The notes under the pieces are model-generated. The model was given only the letters and a program-made list of their open reading frames with translations, did no database searches and had not been told where the DNA came from. From NCBI RefSeq assembly GCF_003046795.1, contig NZ_PZKN01000026.1, positions 1-64,000 of the forward strand: a DNA stretch of 64,000 nt, given 5' to 3'. The position numbers and the translations under genes were made by a program. Source of the DNA: Desulfonatronum sp. SC1 (GTDB lineage: Bacteria > Desulfobacterota > Desulfovibrionia > Desulfovibrionales > Desulfonatronaceae). Of the stretch, positions 44,938 to 52,502 are shown in pieces; within the stretch, counting starts at the first letter, position 1; each line of letters opens with the position of its first letter.

Positions 44938-45735
44938 ATGCTGAAAAAAATTGTCCAGCCGTTGGACCTGAGCGAATCCCTCGCGGATGTAAAAATTCGC
45001 TCGTCGTTCATCGACCGGTTCGGCGGCCAGGAGATCGTCCTGATCCATGTCATGAACCCCGGGCTCGGCGACAAGGGCATGGTGCGGGCGCGATTGGCGC
45101 ATCTTGTCGACGAGTTGAACCAGGTGGGCATCCAGGCCAAGTCCGTGGTCACGCAAGGTCATGTGGCCTCCCAGATCACCCGGGCCGCCATGGAGTCGGC
45201 CGCGGACGTGATCTATCTGCCCGCCAGCCGCAAGAACTTCCTGGTATCGTCATTTTTGGGGAGCACGACCGAAGACGTCATCCGCCTCTCCGATATCCCG
45301 GTCTTCATCCACAAGCAGCGGCCAGAGCTGGTCCGTACCGAGAAGGTTCGCAACCTCGTCTTTGCCACGGACTTTGGCAAGGCGGCGAGCCGGGTCTGGC
45401 TGTATGTGCGCATGCTGGGCCGCTTCGTTTCCAAGCTGACCATCCTCCACGTGGGAGAACGGGCCTCCGACCCGGACACGGAACAACTGCGCAGGGAAAA
45501 CGCCGAGACGTTGCTCCAGGAGCTGCGCGCGAAATTCACGGACGACTTCCAGGAGGTCGCCCTGATCTCCCGGATCGGCTCGCCCGCCAAACACATCATC
45601 GACGTCGTCGAGCAGATCCAGGCCGACCTGGTCGTCCTGGGACGGCTCAATGAACCGTTTCCTTCCAAACTGCTCGGTTCCACCTGCTCTCGGGTCACAT
45701 CCGGGGTATCCAGCTCGGTTTTGCTGATTCCTTGA
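44938..45735 (+). CDS. Tandem universal stress protein
   Basis: The product is 265 residues with two Usp domains (1-135 and 140-265). Domain 1: KKIVQPLDLSESLADVKIRS, VLIHVMN, AADVIYLPASR. Domain 2: NLVFATDFGKAASRVWLYVR, LTILHVGER, and a C-terminal nucleotide loop region LVVLGRLNEPFPSKLLGSTC with SRVTSGVSSSVLLIP. The GxxGS-type ATP loop is partly conserved. Its stop lies just before the BCCT transporter, as seen in haloalkaliphiles where a Usp protein accompanies an osmolyte transporter. Confidence 0.88.
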   Translation: MLKKIVQPLDLSESLADVKIRSSFIDRFGGQEIVLIHVMNPGLGDKGMVRARLAHLVDELNQVGIQAKSVVTQGHVASQITRAAMESAADVIYLPASRKNFLVSSFLGSTTEDVIRLSDIPVFIHKQRPELVRTEKVRNLVFATDFGKAASRVWLYVRMLGRFVSKLTILHVGERASDPDTEQLRRENAETLLQELRAKFTDDFQEVALISRIGSPAKHIIDVVEQIQADLVVLGRLNEPFPSKLLGSTCSRVTSGVSSSVLLIP

Positions 45736-45782
45736 CTGTATTGACAAAGCCCGCCAACCATCCCAACAGATGGGAGTATCGC

Positions 45783-47276
45783 ATGTTCCAAGACAAGGTC
45801 TTTCTGACCTCGTTGGTCATTGTCGTCGTGTTCGTCCTCGCCGGAGTGATCGATCCGGAATTGCTGGACCGCGCCTCCGCCGTCCTTCACGGTGCGATCA
45901 TCGCTCATTTCGGCTGGGCCTACATGCTCTCCGGCTTTTTCTTCCTGGTGTTCTGCCTGGTCCTGGCTTTGAGCAGATACGGCGAGATCAAACTGGGGCG
46001 GGATCATGAAAAGCCCGAGTACACCTACTTCGGCTGGTTCAGCATGCTGTTCGCCGCTGGAATGGGCATCGGCCTGATTTTCTGGGGCGTGGCCGAACCC
46101 CTCAGCCACTACATGGACCCGCCGGAATTCATCCAGCCGGAAACCGGACAGGCGGCGACGTTCGCCATGCGCTACAGCTTTTTCCATTGGGGGCTGCACC
46201 CCTGGGCGATCTATATCGTGATGAGCCTGGGCATCGCCTATTTTTCCTTCCGCCGCGGCATGCCGCCCCTGATCAGCTCCTGCTTCTACCCCATGCTCGG
46301 CAACCGCATCTACGGCCCCATCGGCAATTTCATCGACATCATGGCTGTTTTCGCCACCATTTTCGGAATCGCCACCTCCCTGGGGCTCGGCGCGATCCAG
46401 ATCAACAGCGGCCTGGAGCACCTCTACGGCCTGCCTTCCTCCACCGGTTTCACGCTGCTGATCATCCTGGTGACGACGCTTCTCTTCATGATTTCCGCCG
46501 CGGTGGGGCTGGACAAGGGCATTCAGACCCTGAGCAAGACGAATATCCTCCTGGCCTTTGCCCTGCTCCTATTCATGCTGGTCGCCGGGCCGACCTCGTA
46601 CATACTCAACGTGTTTACCGACACCATCGGCGGATACATGGGCAACATGCTGGAAATGAGCCTGGCGGTGAATCCGTTCCTGGGACAGGAATGGTACAAG
46701 AACTGGACCCTGTTCTACTGGGCTTGGTGGATCGCCTGGTCGCCCTTCGTGGGCATCTTCGTGGCCAGGATTTCCCGTGGCCGGACCATCCGGGAGTTCA
46801 TCAGCGGAGCCCTGCTTGTGCCGACCTTGCTGACCTTTGTCTGGTTCAGCGTGTTCGGGGGCGCCTCTTTATTCCTGGAACTGGAACAAGGAACGAACAT
46901 CGGCCTGGCGGTCCAAAGCGACGTGTCCACGGGCCTCTTTCTGGTCTTCGACCACTTTCCCGGTGCGCTGATCCTGTCCAACGCCGCCTTGGTGCTGCTG
47001 ATCGTCTTTTTCGTGACTTCGGCGGACTCGGCCACCTTTGTCCTGGGCATCATGACCAGTAAAGGATCGCCCAACCCCTCCCTGGCCAAGAAAATCACAT
47101 GGGGAATCACGCAATCCTCCGTTGCCGCCATCCTGCTCGTTTCCGGAGGCCTGACCGCCCTGCAGCGCATGGCCATCACCGCGGCATTGCCGTTCAATTT
47201 CATTCTGCTGTTCATGTGCTACAACATCTGGAAAGCCCTGGCGTCCGAAGCACCGGAGAGCCGGTTGCGGCGATGA
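45783..47276 (+). CDS. BCCT-family (betaine/carnitine/choline) osmolyte transporter
   Basis: The product is 497 residues from the ATG at 45783 with GGGAG upstream; a longer frame from 45732 overlaps the Usp gene. It is a twelve-helix transporter with the BCCT hallmark stretches GMGIGLIFWGVAEPLSHY (Gly-rich unwound helix), FFHWGLHPWAIYIVMSLGIA, and TLFYWAWWIAWSPFVGIFVA with the aromatic substrate box, followed by RISRGRTIREFISG. It should import compatible solutes with sodium or protons. The C-terminal regulatory tail is short. Coupling to a Usp protein suggests osmotic or energy regulation. Confidence 0.95.
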   Translation: MFQDKVFLTSLVIVVVFVLAGVIDPELLDRASAVLHGAIIAHFGWAYMLSGFFFLVFCLVLALSRYGEIKLGRDHEKPEYTYFGWFSMLFAAGMGIGLIFWGVAEPLSHYMDPPEFIQPETGQAATFAMRYSFFHWGLHPWAIYIVMSLGIAYFSFRRGMPPLISSCFYPMLGNRIYGPIGNFIDIMAVFATIFGIATSLGLGAIQINSGLEHLYGLPSSTGFTLLIILVTTLLFMISAAVGLDKGIQTLSKTNILLAFALLLFMLVAGPTSYILNVFTDTIGGYMGNMLEMSLAVNPFLGQEWYKNWTLFYWAWWIAWSPFVGIFVARISRGRTIREFISGALLVPTLLTFVWFSVFGGASLFLELEQGTNIGLAVQSDVSTGLFLVFDHFPGALILSNAALVLLIVFFVTSADSATFVLGIMTSKGSPNPSLAKKITWGITQSSVAAILLVSGGLTALQRMAITAALPFNFILLFMCYNIWKALASEAPESRLRR

Positions 47277-47360
47277 GTTGCGGCAATTCCGGATATGGTT
47301 TCCGCGTAGTGCGGGGGAGCCTGCAAAAGTCCCCCACGCATATCCAGGAAAGGCAATTAT

Positions 47361-47502
47361 CACTGCAGCGAAACTTTCACCGAAACTCGAAAAAACGCCG
47401 AGGGCAAGATGCCCTCGCCCATGGTTTTCCGTGCTTTTCCGCGTGTTCCGTGGGCCATTCTCAAGGCGTATTGCTGATCAAAGCAGAAGTTTCGCTGTAG
47501 TG
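47361..47502. repeat. Candidate 142-bp MITE-like repeat
   Basis: The ends cactgcagcgaaacttt (47361-47377) and gaagtttcgctgtagtg (47486-47502) are imperfect 17-bp inverted repeats (15 of 17 match). Between them a smaller hairpin gagggcaagatgccctc and a T/G-rich ttccgtgcttttccgcg stretch are found. No gene is present. It fills the gap between two convergent genes, so it may also terminate transcription. Confidence 0.5.
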
Positions 47503-47513
47503 TTATCGAATAC

Positions 47514-48017
47514 TCACAAAGTGAGGTCTCGCAGTCTGTTTCTGAAAAAATAATGTACGCCGGCGAGAAAGGATATGCTGATCAAAACTGTGAAAAGCAG
47601 TTTTAGGGAAAACCCAAGAGTCACCACGCCAAGTGCCGTCCCGGCTGCTGGTGGATGCTCCGTGTCGGTTGCGACCATGATGAAAATGGACAACCCAACG
47701 GCAAAGGCATACCAAAATTCAGAGACAATCATGCTCGGGCTGAAATACGGCATAATCAACTCGGCAACGAAAATACCGCAGAGCAGGCCCACAAGGTGCC
47801 CGCAAATCAGATTTCTTGGTCGGGCGGTGAGATAGGTGGGGATCGTGAACACGATAAAGGTTGAAGCCGCGAGAGACGCGATGATGATGGGCTTCCTGTG
47901 AATGCTGACCAGCAATAGAATGGCGAATATGGTGGCTGATGCAGCTATACACTGAAAAAGGTAGCTTTTCCAATACAACTTCATCGCCTCCAACCTGCCC
48001 CTGGAAATAATCACCAC
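47514..48017 (-). CDS. HPP-family membrane protein
   Basis: The product is 167 residues from a GTG at 48017 that has AAGGAGG seven bases upstream; the ATG at 47984 is a weaker alternative. Four to five membrane helices are visible. The motif TDTEHPPAAGTALGVVTLGF contains the HPP signature of the family. Members are linked to nitrite or other anion transport in some organisms; the substrate here is not known. The gene is AT-richer than its neighbours. Confidence 0.87.
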   Translation of the reverse strand: MVIISRGRLEAMKLYWKSYLFQCIAASATIFAILLLVSIHRKPIIIASLAASTFIVFTIPTYLTARPRNLICGHLVGLLCGIFVAELIMPYFSPSMIVSEFWYAFAVGLSIFIMVATDTEHPPAAGTALGVVTLGFSLKLLFTVLISISFLAGVHYFFRNRLRDLTL

Positions 48018-48119
48018 GCGCGTCCCTCCTTTTTCAACAAAACACCCCGGTTGCCGGCTGATATATGCTGTCCGGTAGATGACAGGAATATGAAAAATTC
48101 CAAGGGGCTTGACAATCGA

Positions 48120-48133
48120 TTAACTTTCGTAAA
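48120..48133. promoter_or_regulatory. Operator 1 upstream of the S24 repressor gene
   Basis: TTAACTTTCGTAAA is an imperfect palindrome lying six bases after a perfect -35 box TTGACA (48109-48114) and 23 bases before the repressor start codon. An almost identical site occurs at 48806-48819, which points to autoregulation by the same protein. Confidence 0.6.
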
Positions 48134-48156
48134 CAGTCCAGCCCCGGAGCCACCCC

Positions 48157-48786
48157 ATGAAATTCGACGACTTCTTCAAACGCGCATCCCAGGTCACCGA
48201 GATCGGCAGTCAGAAAGACCTGGCCAATCTCCTGGGCATCGAACCCCCGGCCATCACCCTGGCCAAGACACGGGGCGTTCCCAAGAACTGGGCGCTGACC
48301 ATTTCCAACATGTTCGGGGTAAGCCTGGAATGGCTGAAAACAGGTACAGGTCCGGTTTATCAATCCAGCAAGGCCAGGACCATCTTCATTCCCAAGGTTT
48401 CCGCCAGAGTCTGTGCCGGTTCCGGCTCGCTGGACGTGCGGGACAACATCATTGGCGAGATGCCCTTTGGTCGTTCCTGGCTCAGCCAGCTAGGCCGGCC
48501 GGAAAGCATGGTGGTCATGGACGTGGTCGGCGACAGCATGTCTCCGGAACTGGAACCCGGCGACAGTATTTTGCTTGACCAGAGTCAGACCGAGATCCAG
48601 AGCAACAAACTCTACGTCATCGGCCTGGCGGACGTGCTCCAGGTCAAGAGGGTCCAGGCCCGCTCCGGCCTGGTCACGCTCTACAGCGCCAATCAGCGCT
48701 ATGAACCGGTCACCCTCCAGGGCGATGAGATCGAGACCCTGCGAATCATTGGCCGGGTGTTGTGGAGCAGTCGGAACTACGCCTGA
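48157..48786 (+). CDS. CI/LexA-like S24-family autoproteolytic repressor
   Basis: The product is 209 residues. An N-terminal CI-repressor helix-turn-helix (about 12-60: QKDLANLLGIEPPAITLAKT) is followed by an S24 peptidase domain. Ala87-Gly88 in VCAGSGSL is the likely self-cleavage site, Ser127 in VGDSMSPE and Lys164 in LQVKRVQ form the catalytic dyad. It should bind DNA as a dimer and be inactivated by RecA-stimulated self-cleavage, as phage repressors and LexA are. No phage genes are adjacent. A 14-bp palindrome flanks it on both sides. Confidence 0.92.
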   Translation: MKFDDFFKRASQVTEIGSQKDLANLLGIEPPAITLAKTRGVPKNWALTISNMFGVSLEWLKTGTGPVYQSSKARTIFIPKVSARVCAGSGSLDVRDNIIGEMPFGRSWLSQLGRPESMVVMDVVGDSMSPELEPGDSILLDQSQTEIQSNKLYVIGLADVLQVKRVQARSGLVTLYSANQRYEPVTLQGDEIETLRIIGRVLWSSRNYA

Positions 48787-48805
48787 TATTTTTTTGCCCC
48801 GCTGA

Positions 48806-48819
48806 TTTACTTTTGTAAA
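48806..48819. promoter_or_regulatory. Operator 2, perfect palindrome before the zinc-ribbon gene
   Basis: TTTACTTTTGTAAA has perfect 5-bp arms around TTTT, 15 bases before the start of the 52-residue gene. Its sequence matches operator 1 (gattaactttcgtaaaca against gatttacttttgtaaaca), so the S24 repressor probably controls both genes. Confidence 0.6.
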
Positions 48820-48834
48820 CACAAGGAGAACCCC

Positions 48835-48993
48835 ATGCAGCAACGCTATTGCGAATGCGGCCATCCGGTGATGGTGGCGTATGTGATCACGAAGAAGGGC
48901 GTCCGGCATCTGTATCAACCCAGGGCCAGAATGACCAAGCTGATGCATTGCCCCAACTGCGGCAGACAGATCGACATCAACGATCTCAAGTAG
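48835..48993 (+). CDS. 52-residue zinc-ribbon protein
   Basis: The ATG follows AAGGAG. Two knuckles are visible: CECGHPVMVAYVITKKGVRH at the N-terminus (Cys6, Cys8) and HCPNCGRQIDINDLK at the C-terminus (Cys38, Cys41), with a basic middle. The pattern fits a treble-clef or ribbon zinc protein similar to phage Com-type regulators. It lies 48 bases after the S24 repressor and has the same type of operator in front, so it may be the repressed effector. Function is unknown. Confidence 0.75.
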   Translation: MQQRYCECGHPVMVAYVITKKGVRHLYQPRARMTKLMHCPNCGRQIDINDLK

Positions 48994-49085
48994 TTGATGG
49001 GCAAAGGTGGTTTTTTCCATGAACCCCGGAGTCAATCCGTTTGCCTGCCTTCATGCGGCGCAACAGTTTGCGCCCTGAGTGGAAT

Positions 49086-51464
49086 CTACGCCGGGAAGAG
49101 AACCGGCAGCAGCCAGACGCAGACCAACATGGAGATGATGGTCAGGGGGACGCCCAGTTTCATGTAGTCCACGAAACGGTATCCGCCGGGACTCATCACC
49201 AGCAGATGGGCTGGGTGGGACAACGGACTGGCATAACTGGACGAAGCGGACATGGCCACGGTCATCATCAGGAGTTGGGGGGAAATGGCCATTGTCTCGG
49301 CGGTGGTCAAGGCCACCGGGGCCATCAGGACCACCAGGGCCGCCGTGGGGATGACCTGGGTGCCGAGCACCGTGACCAGAAACAGGGCCGCGACCACCCA
49401 GCGGGGGCCGAGGTCTCCGACCACGGAGATCAGGGCTTGGGCTCCCACTTGAGCCGCGCCGGTGTTCTCCACGGCCACGCCCAGGGGCAGCATGCAGGCG
49501 ATCAGGAAGACGACTTTCCACTCGATGGCCCGGTAGGCCTCGTCCATACTGATGCATTTAAGGAGAACCATCAGGGTCGAGCCCACCAGCGCGGCGATGG
49601 CAATGGGCAACAGCCCGAAAACGGCGCTGAGCACCACGCAAAGCATGATCAACACGGCGACGGGAGCCTTTTCCATACGCGGAGCCTGGGCCGCGGCCTG
49701 ATCGAGCACGAGAAAGTCCGGATTGCGGGCAATGGCCTCCAGGCTGCGCCGGGGGCCGTGGACCAGCAGGGCGTCTCCGAATTGAAGAGGCAAATCCTGC
49801 AACCCGGTCCGATGGGCCCGACCCTTGCGCCAGACGGCCAGGACGCTGACCCCGTATTGATCCCGAAACATCAAATCGGCCAGGGTCTTTCCGGCCAAGG
49901 AGGTCCGGGGGGAAAGCAGGACTTCGGTCACGGCCACCTGTTGGGATTCCAGCTCGGCCAGCAACTCCGGATCCTGCTCGGCGATGGTCAGTTCCTGCAA
50001 CCCCTTCAGCAGTTCCAGATCTCGTTCCGTGCCCTGCAGCACGAGCAGGTCTCCGGAGCGGACGATTTCACTGGCCGCGGGCATGCAGACCATGGCGTCG
50101 TCCCGCAGGATGCTGACCACGGTCAGGCCGAAAGCGTTGCCCAGTCGGCTGTCCATCAGGTCGCGTCCGGCCAGTACGGAGCCCTCCGGCACCCGCACGG
50201 CCAGAAAGTGGACGTCGCCGCCCGGAAGTGCGCCCGATTTTTCTTTGGAAGCTGCTCTCAAATTTTGCAATGGGCCGGTCTGAATCGAAATCGGGTCCGT
50301 GACGATCCCGCTTTGAACCAGCTTCTTCAGAGGCTCCCGCTCCCCTTGGAGCAAGAGGCGGTCTCCCGGAGTGAATCGGTGATACTGCGGATGCTTGAGG
50401 GTTCGGCCCTCGGCCGTGCGGACGCGCAGCACCTGGACCAGATGCTCCCGGCGCAGGCCGCTTTGGGCCAGGGTCGTTCCGACCAGAGGGGACTGCTCGC
50501 CGACATGGGCCTCGACAATGGCCGTGCGCTCGCAAAACAGGGCGTCCAAGCGGCCAAGCGGCTCCACTCGCAGATGTTGGTCGCCGTGGAATCGTTGAAG
50601 CTGTTCCGGTTGACCATGGACGATGACGGTGTCTCCGGCCTCAAGCACGTCCGTGGCCCTGGGGGCCAGCATTAGCAAGCCCTTGCGTCGCAGGGCCACC
50701 ACGGTCAAAAACAGGGCCGAGCCGATCCGGCTTTCGGCCAAGGTGCGCCCATCCAGGGGGGAGTCGGCCGGGATGGTGATGGCGAAGACATGGGAGTCCA
50801 TCTCATAGGAAGCCCCGGAAGACCGTTCCCGTTGTCCCGCCGCGGATGGTCCGGGTTTGTGGGTCGGCAGCATCCGGCGGCCGATAAGCACCACGAAGGT
50901 GATCCCGGCCGCGACGATGACCGCGGTGATGGGCGTAAAGTCCAGCAGGGCGAAGGGTGCGTAACCGGCGTTGCGCAGGGCGTCCGTTGCCAGAATGTTG
51001 GGCGGGGTGGATATCCCGGTGAACGGCCCGCCCAGCAGACAGCCCAGGGCCAGAGGCATCAACAGCCTTGACGGAGGACGACCGCTGCGCCGGGCCAGTT
51101 CCATGGTTGCGGGCAACAAAATCGCGGCCACGGTGACCGTGTTGATCAGGGCGGAAAGCAAGCTCGCGGCCACCATCAGGGCGATGATCAAAACGGCCTC
51201 GCTGCCTTTGGCAAAGCGTTGCAACGGTTGGCCAAGCTGGTGGGCCACGCCGGTGCGGGTCAGTCCGGCGGACAGGATGAACATGGCCCAAACCGTGACC
51301 ACTGCCGGGCTGCTAAAACCGGCCAGAGCGTCTTGCGGAGAGACGAGGCCGGTCAGGGCCAGGGCGGACAGCACCAGCAACCCCACCAGATCCACCCGCA
51401 GCCACCCGGCGATGAACACCACCAGGGCCGCCGCGATGATCGTCGTTAAGAGAAAAAGATCCAT
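49086..51464 (-). CDS. SLC13-type anion permease with cytoplasmic RCK (TrkA-C) domains
   Basis: The product is 792 residues. N-terminal helices (1-200: VGLLVLSALALTGLVSPQDA; GGPFTGISTPPNILATDALR) and C-terminal helices (about 590-792: IEWKVVFLIACMLPLGVAVE; SSSYASPLSHPAHLLVMSPG) form the DASS/SLC13 sodium-coupled fold. The central 200-590 contains three to four RCK_C-like modules (AESRIGSALFLTVVALRRKG; RRSLEAIARNPDFLV). These transporters carry sulfate or dicarboxylates in related bacteria. In a sulfate reducer sulfate is a plausible substrate (inference). It begins 27 bases after the pseudouridine synthase stop. Confidence 0.9.
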   Translation of the reverse strand: MDLFLLTTIIAAALVVFIAGWLRVDLVGLLVLSALALTGLVSPQDALAGFSSPAVVTVWAMFILSAGLTRTGVAHQLGQPLQRFAKGSEAVLIIALMVAASLLSALINTVTVAAILLPATMELARRSGRPPSRLLMPLALGCLLGGPFTGISTPPNILATDALRNAGYAPFALLDFTPITAVIVAAGITFVVLIGRRMLPTHKPGPSAAGQRERSSGASYEMDSHVFAITIPADSPLDGRTLAESRIGSALFLTVVALRRKGLLMLAPRATDVLEAGDTVIVHGQPEQLQRFHGDQHLRVEPLGRLDALFCERTAIVEAHVGEQSPLVGTTLAQSGLRREHLVQVLRVRTAEGRTLKHPQYHRFTPGDRLLLQGEREPLKKLVQSGIVTDPISIQTGPLQNLRAASKEKSGALPGGDVHFLAVRVPEGSVLAGRDLMDSRLGNAFGLTVVSILRDDAMVCMPAASEIVRSGDLLVLQGTERDLELLKGLQELTIAEQDPELLAELESQQVAVTEVLLSPRTSLAGKTLADLMFRDQYGVSVLAVWRKGRAHRTGLQDLPLQFGDALLVHGPRRSLEAIARNPDFLVLDQAAAQAPRMEKAPVAVLIMLCVVLSAVFGLLPIAIAALVGSTLMVLLKCISMDEAYRAIEWKVVFLIACMLPLGVAVENTGAAQVGAQALISVVGDLGPRWVVAALFLVTVLGTQVIPTAALVVLMAPVALTTAETMAISPQLLMMTVAMSASSSYASPLSHPAHLLVMSPGGYRFVDYMKLGVPLTIISMLVCVWLLPVLFPA

Positions 51465-51491
51465 GGCGTATCGTGATCCATGAAGAGTATT

Positions 51492-52502
51492 TTAGAGAGC
51501 GGGAATGTCGTTGACCGACCGGTCCCCAGCCAACTCGCGGGTCGCATCGGACAGCGCCTTCATGGAGAGTTCGGGCGGCAATGCCCCGGGGGGAGACCAG
51601 TTCGGGAGCAGATGAAATTCTTGACCAGGCCAGGCGATGTGCCAGGCATGGAGCAGCATTCCGCCGGGGCGTGGCGGGCCGCCGTACTTAACGTCTCCGA
51701 TCAGGGGATGTCCGCGGGAGGCAAGCTGCACTCTAATCTGGTGGGTGCGCCCGGTCAGCGGCGCGACCAGGACCAGGGCGGCGTCCTTGGACTGAAAGAG
51801 GGTTCGGACCAAGGTGCGGGAGGGCTTGCCCGCGCCGACGCGCATTTTTTCACCGAAGTCCGTCCGGACCTTGGCCGTCTCGTCTCGCAACAACACCGGC
51901 TCGCGCCATGGGGGGCGTCCATGGACCCAGACCAGATAGGTTTTGCGGACCTCCCCCTTGCGCCACAGAAATTGCAAGGCCTGGAGCCGGGCGTAGGTCT
52001 TGGCAACAATCAACAGGCCGGAGGTATCCCGGTCCAGGCGATGAACCAGGGCGGGCTTCCAGGGGTGGTCCGCGAAACGGGAACGCAGACGATCCGCAAC
52101 GCTGTCCTGGTGGCCGGTCCCGGCGTGGACCGGAAGGCCCTTGGGTTTGGCCAGCACGAGCAGGTCGTAGTCTTCATGCACCACATGGAGAAGGCGATCT
52201 TCGGGACTGTCGAGAGCCGGTGCGGCGGGCGGCCCGGGTTCAGGAAGATCGTGGGGCGGGATACGGACGCGGTGGTTCGCTTCAAGACGGGTCCCGGGCT
52301 TGGCCCGGGACCCGTTCACACGAACTTGGCCGGTACGGATCCAACGCTGCAATGCCGAAGCCGGGACCGCGCCAGCCAAGCGGCGCTGGAGGAACTGAAG
52401 CAGCTTCTGCCCGGCCTCGGGCGCGCTCACCGTCCAGACTTGGACCCCCGGCACGGCTAGTTCGGTACTATTCCAGGCCGATGTCCAGCGTGGTCCCGGC
52501 AT
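51492..52502 (-). CDS. RluA-family rRNA/tRNA pseudouridine synthase
   Basis: The product is 336 residues if it starts at 52502, 35 bases inside the upstream gene; a GTG at 52454 would avoid that overlap and neither has a clear ribosome site. It has an S4 RNA-binding domain (GQKLLQFLQRRLAGAVPASA, RWIRTGQVRVNGSRAK) followed by the catalytic domain with HEDYDLLVLAKPKGLPVHAG, the motif HRLDRDTSGLLIVAKT containing the catalytic Asp, and PLTGRTHQIRVQLASRGHPL. It isomerises uridine in structured RNA; the exact site is unknown. Confidence 0.93.
   Translation of the reverse strand: MPGPRWTSAWNSTELAVPGVQVWTVSAPEAGQKLLQFLQRRLAGAVPASALQRWIRTGQVRVNGSRAKPGTRLEANHRVRIPPHDLPEPGPPAAPALDSPEDRLLHVVHEDYDLLVLAKPKGLPVHAGTGHQDSVADRLRSRFADHPWKPALVHRLDRDTSGLLIVAKTYARLQALQFLWRKGEVRKTYLVWVHGRPPWREPVLLRDETAKVRTDFGEKMRVGAGKPSRTLVRTLFQSKDAALVLVAPLTGRTHQIRVQLASRGHPLIGDVKYGGPPRPGGMLLHAWHIAWPGQEFHLLPNWSPPGALPPELSMKALSDATRELAGDRSVNDIPAL

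Noticed and set aside
48157-48993. Possible prophage edge suggested by the S24 repressor
   Set aside because: No integrase, structural, replication or lysis genes are within the neighbouring 10 kb, and flanking genes are host-type.
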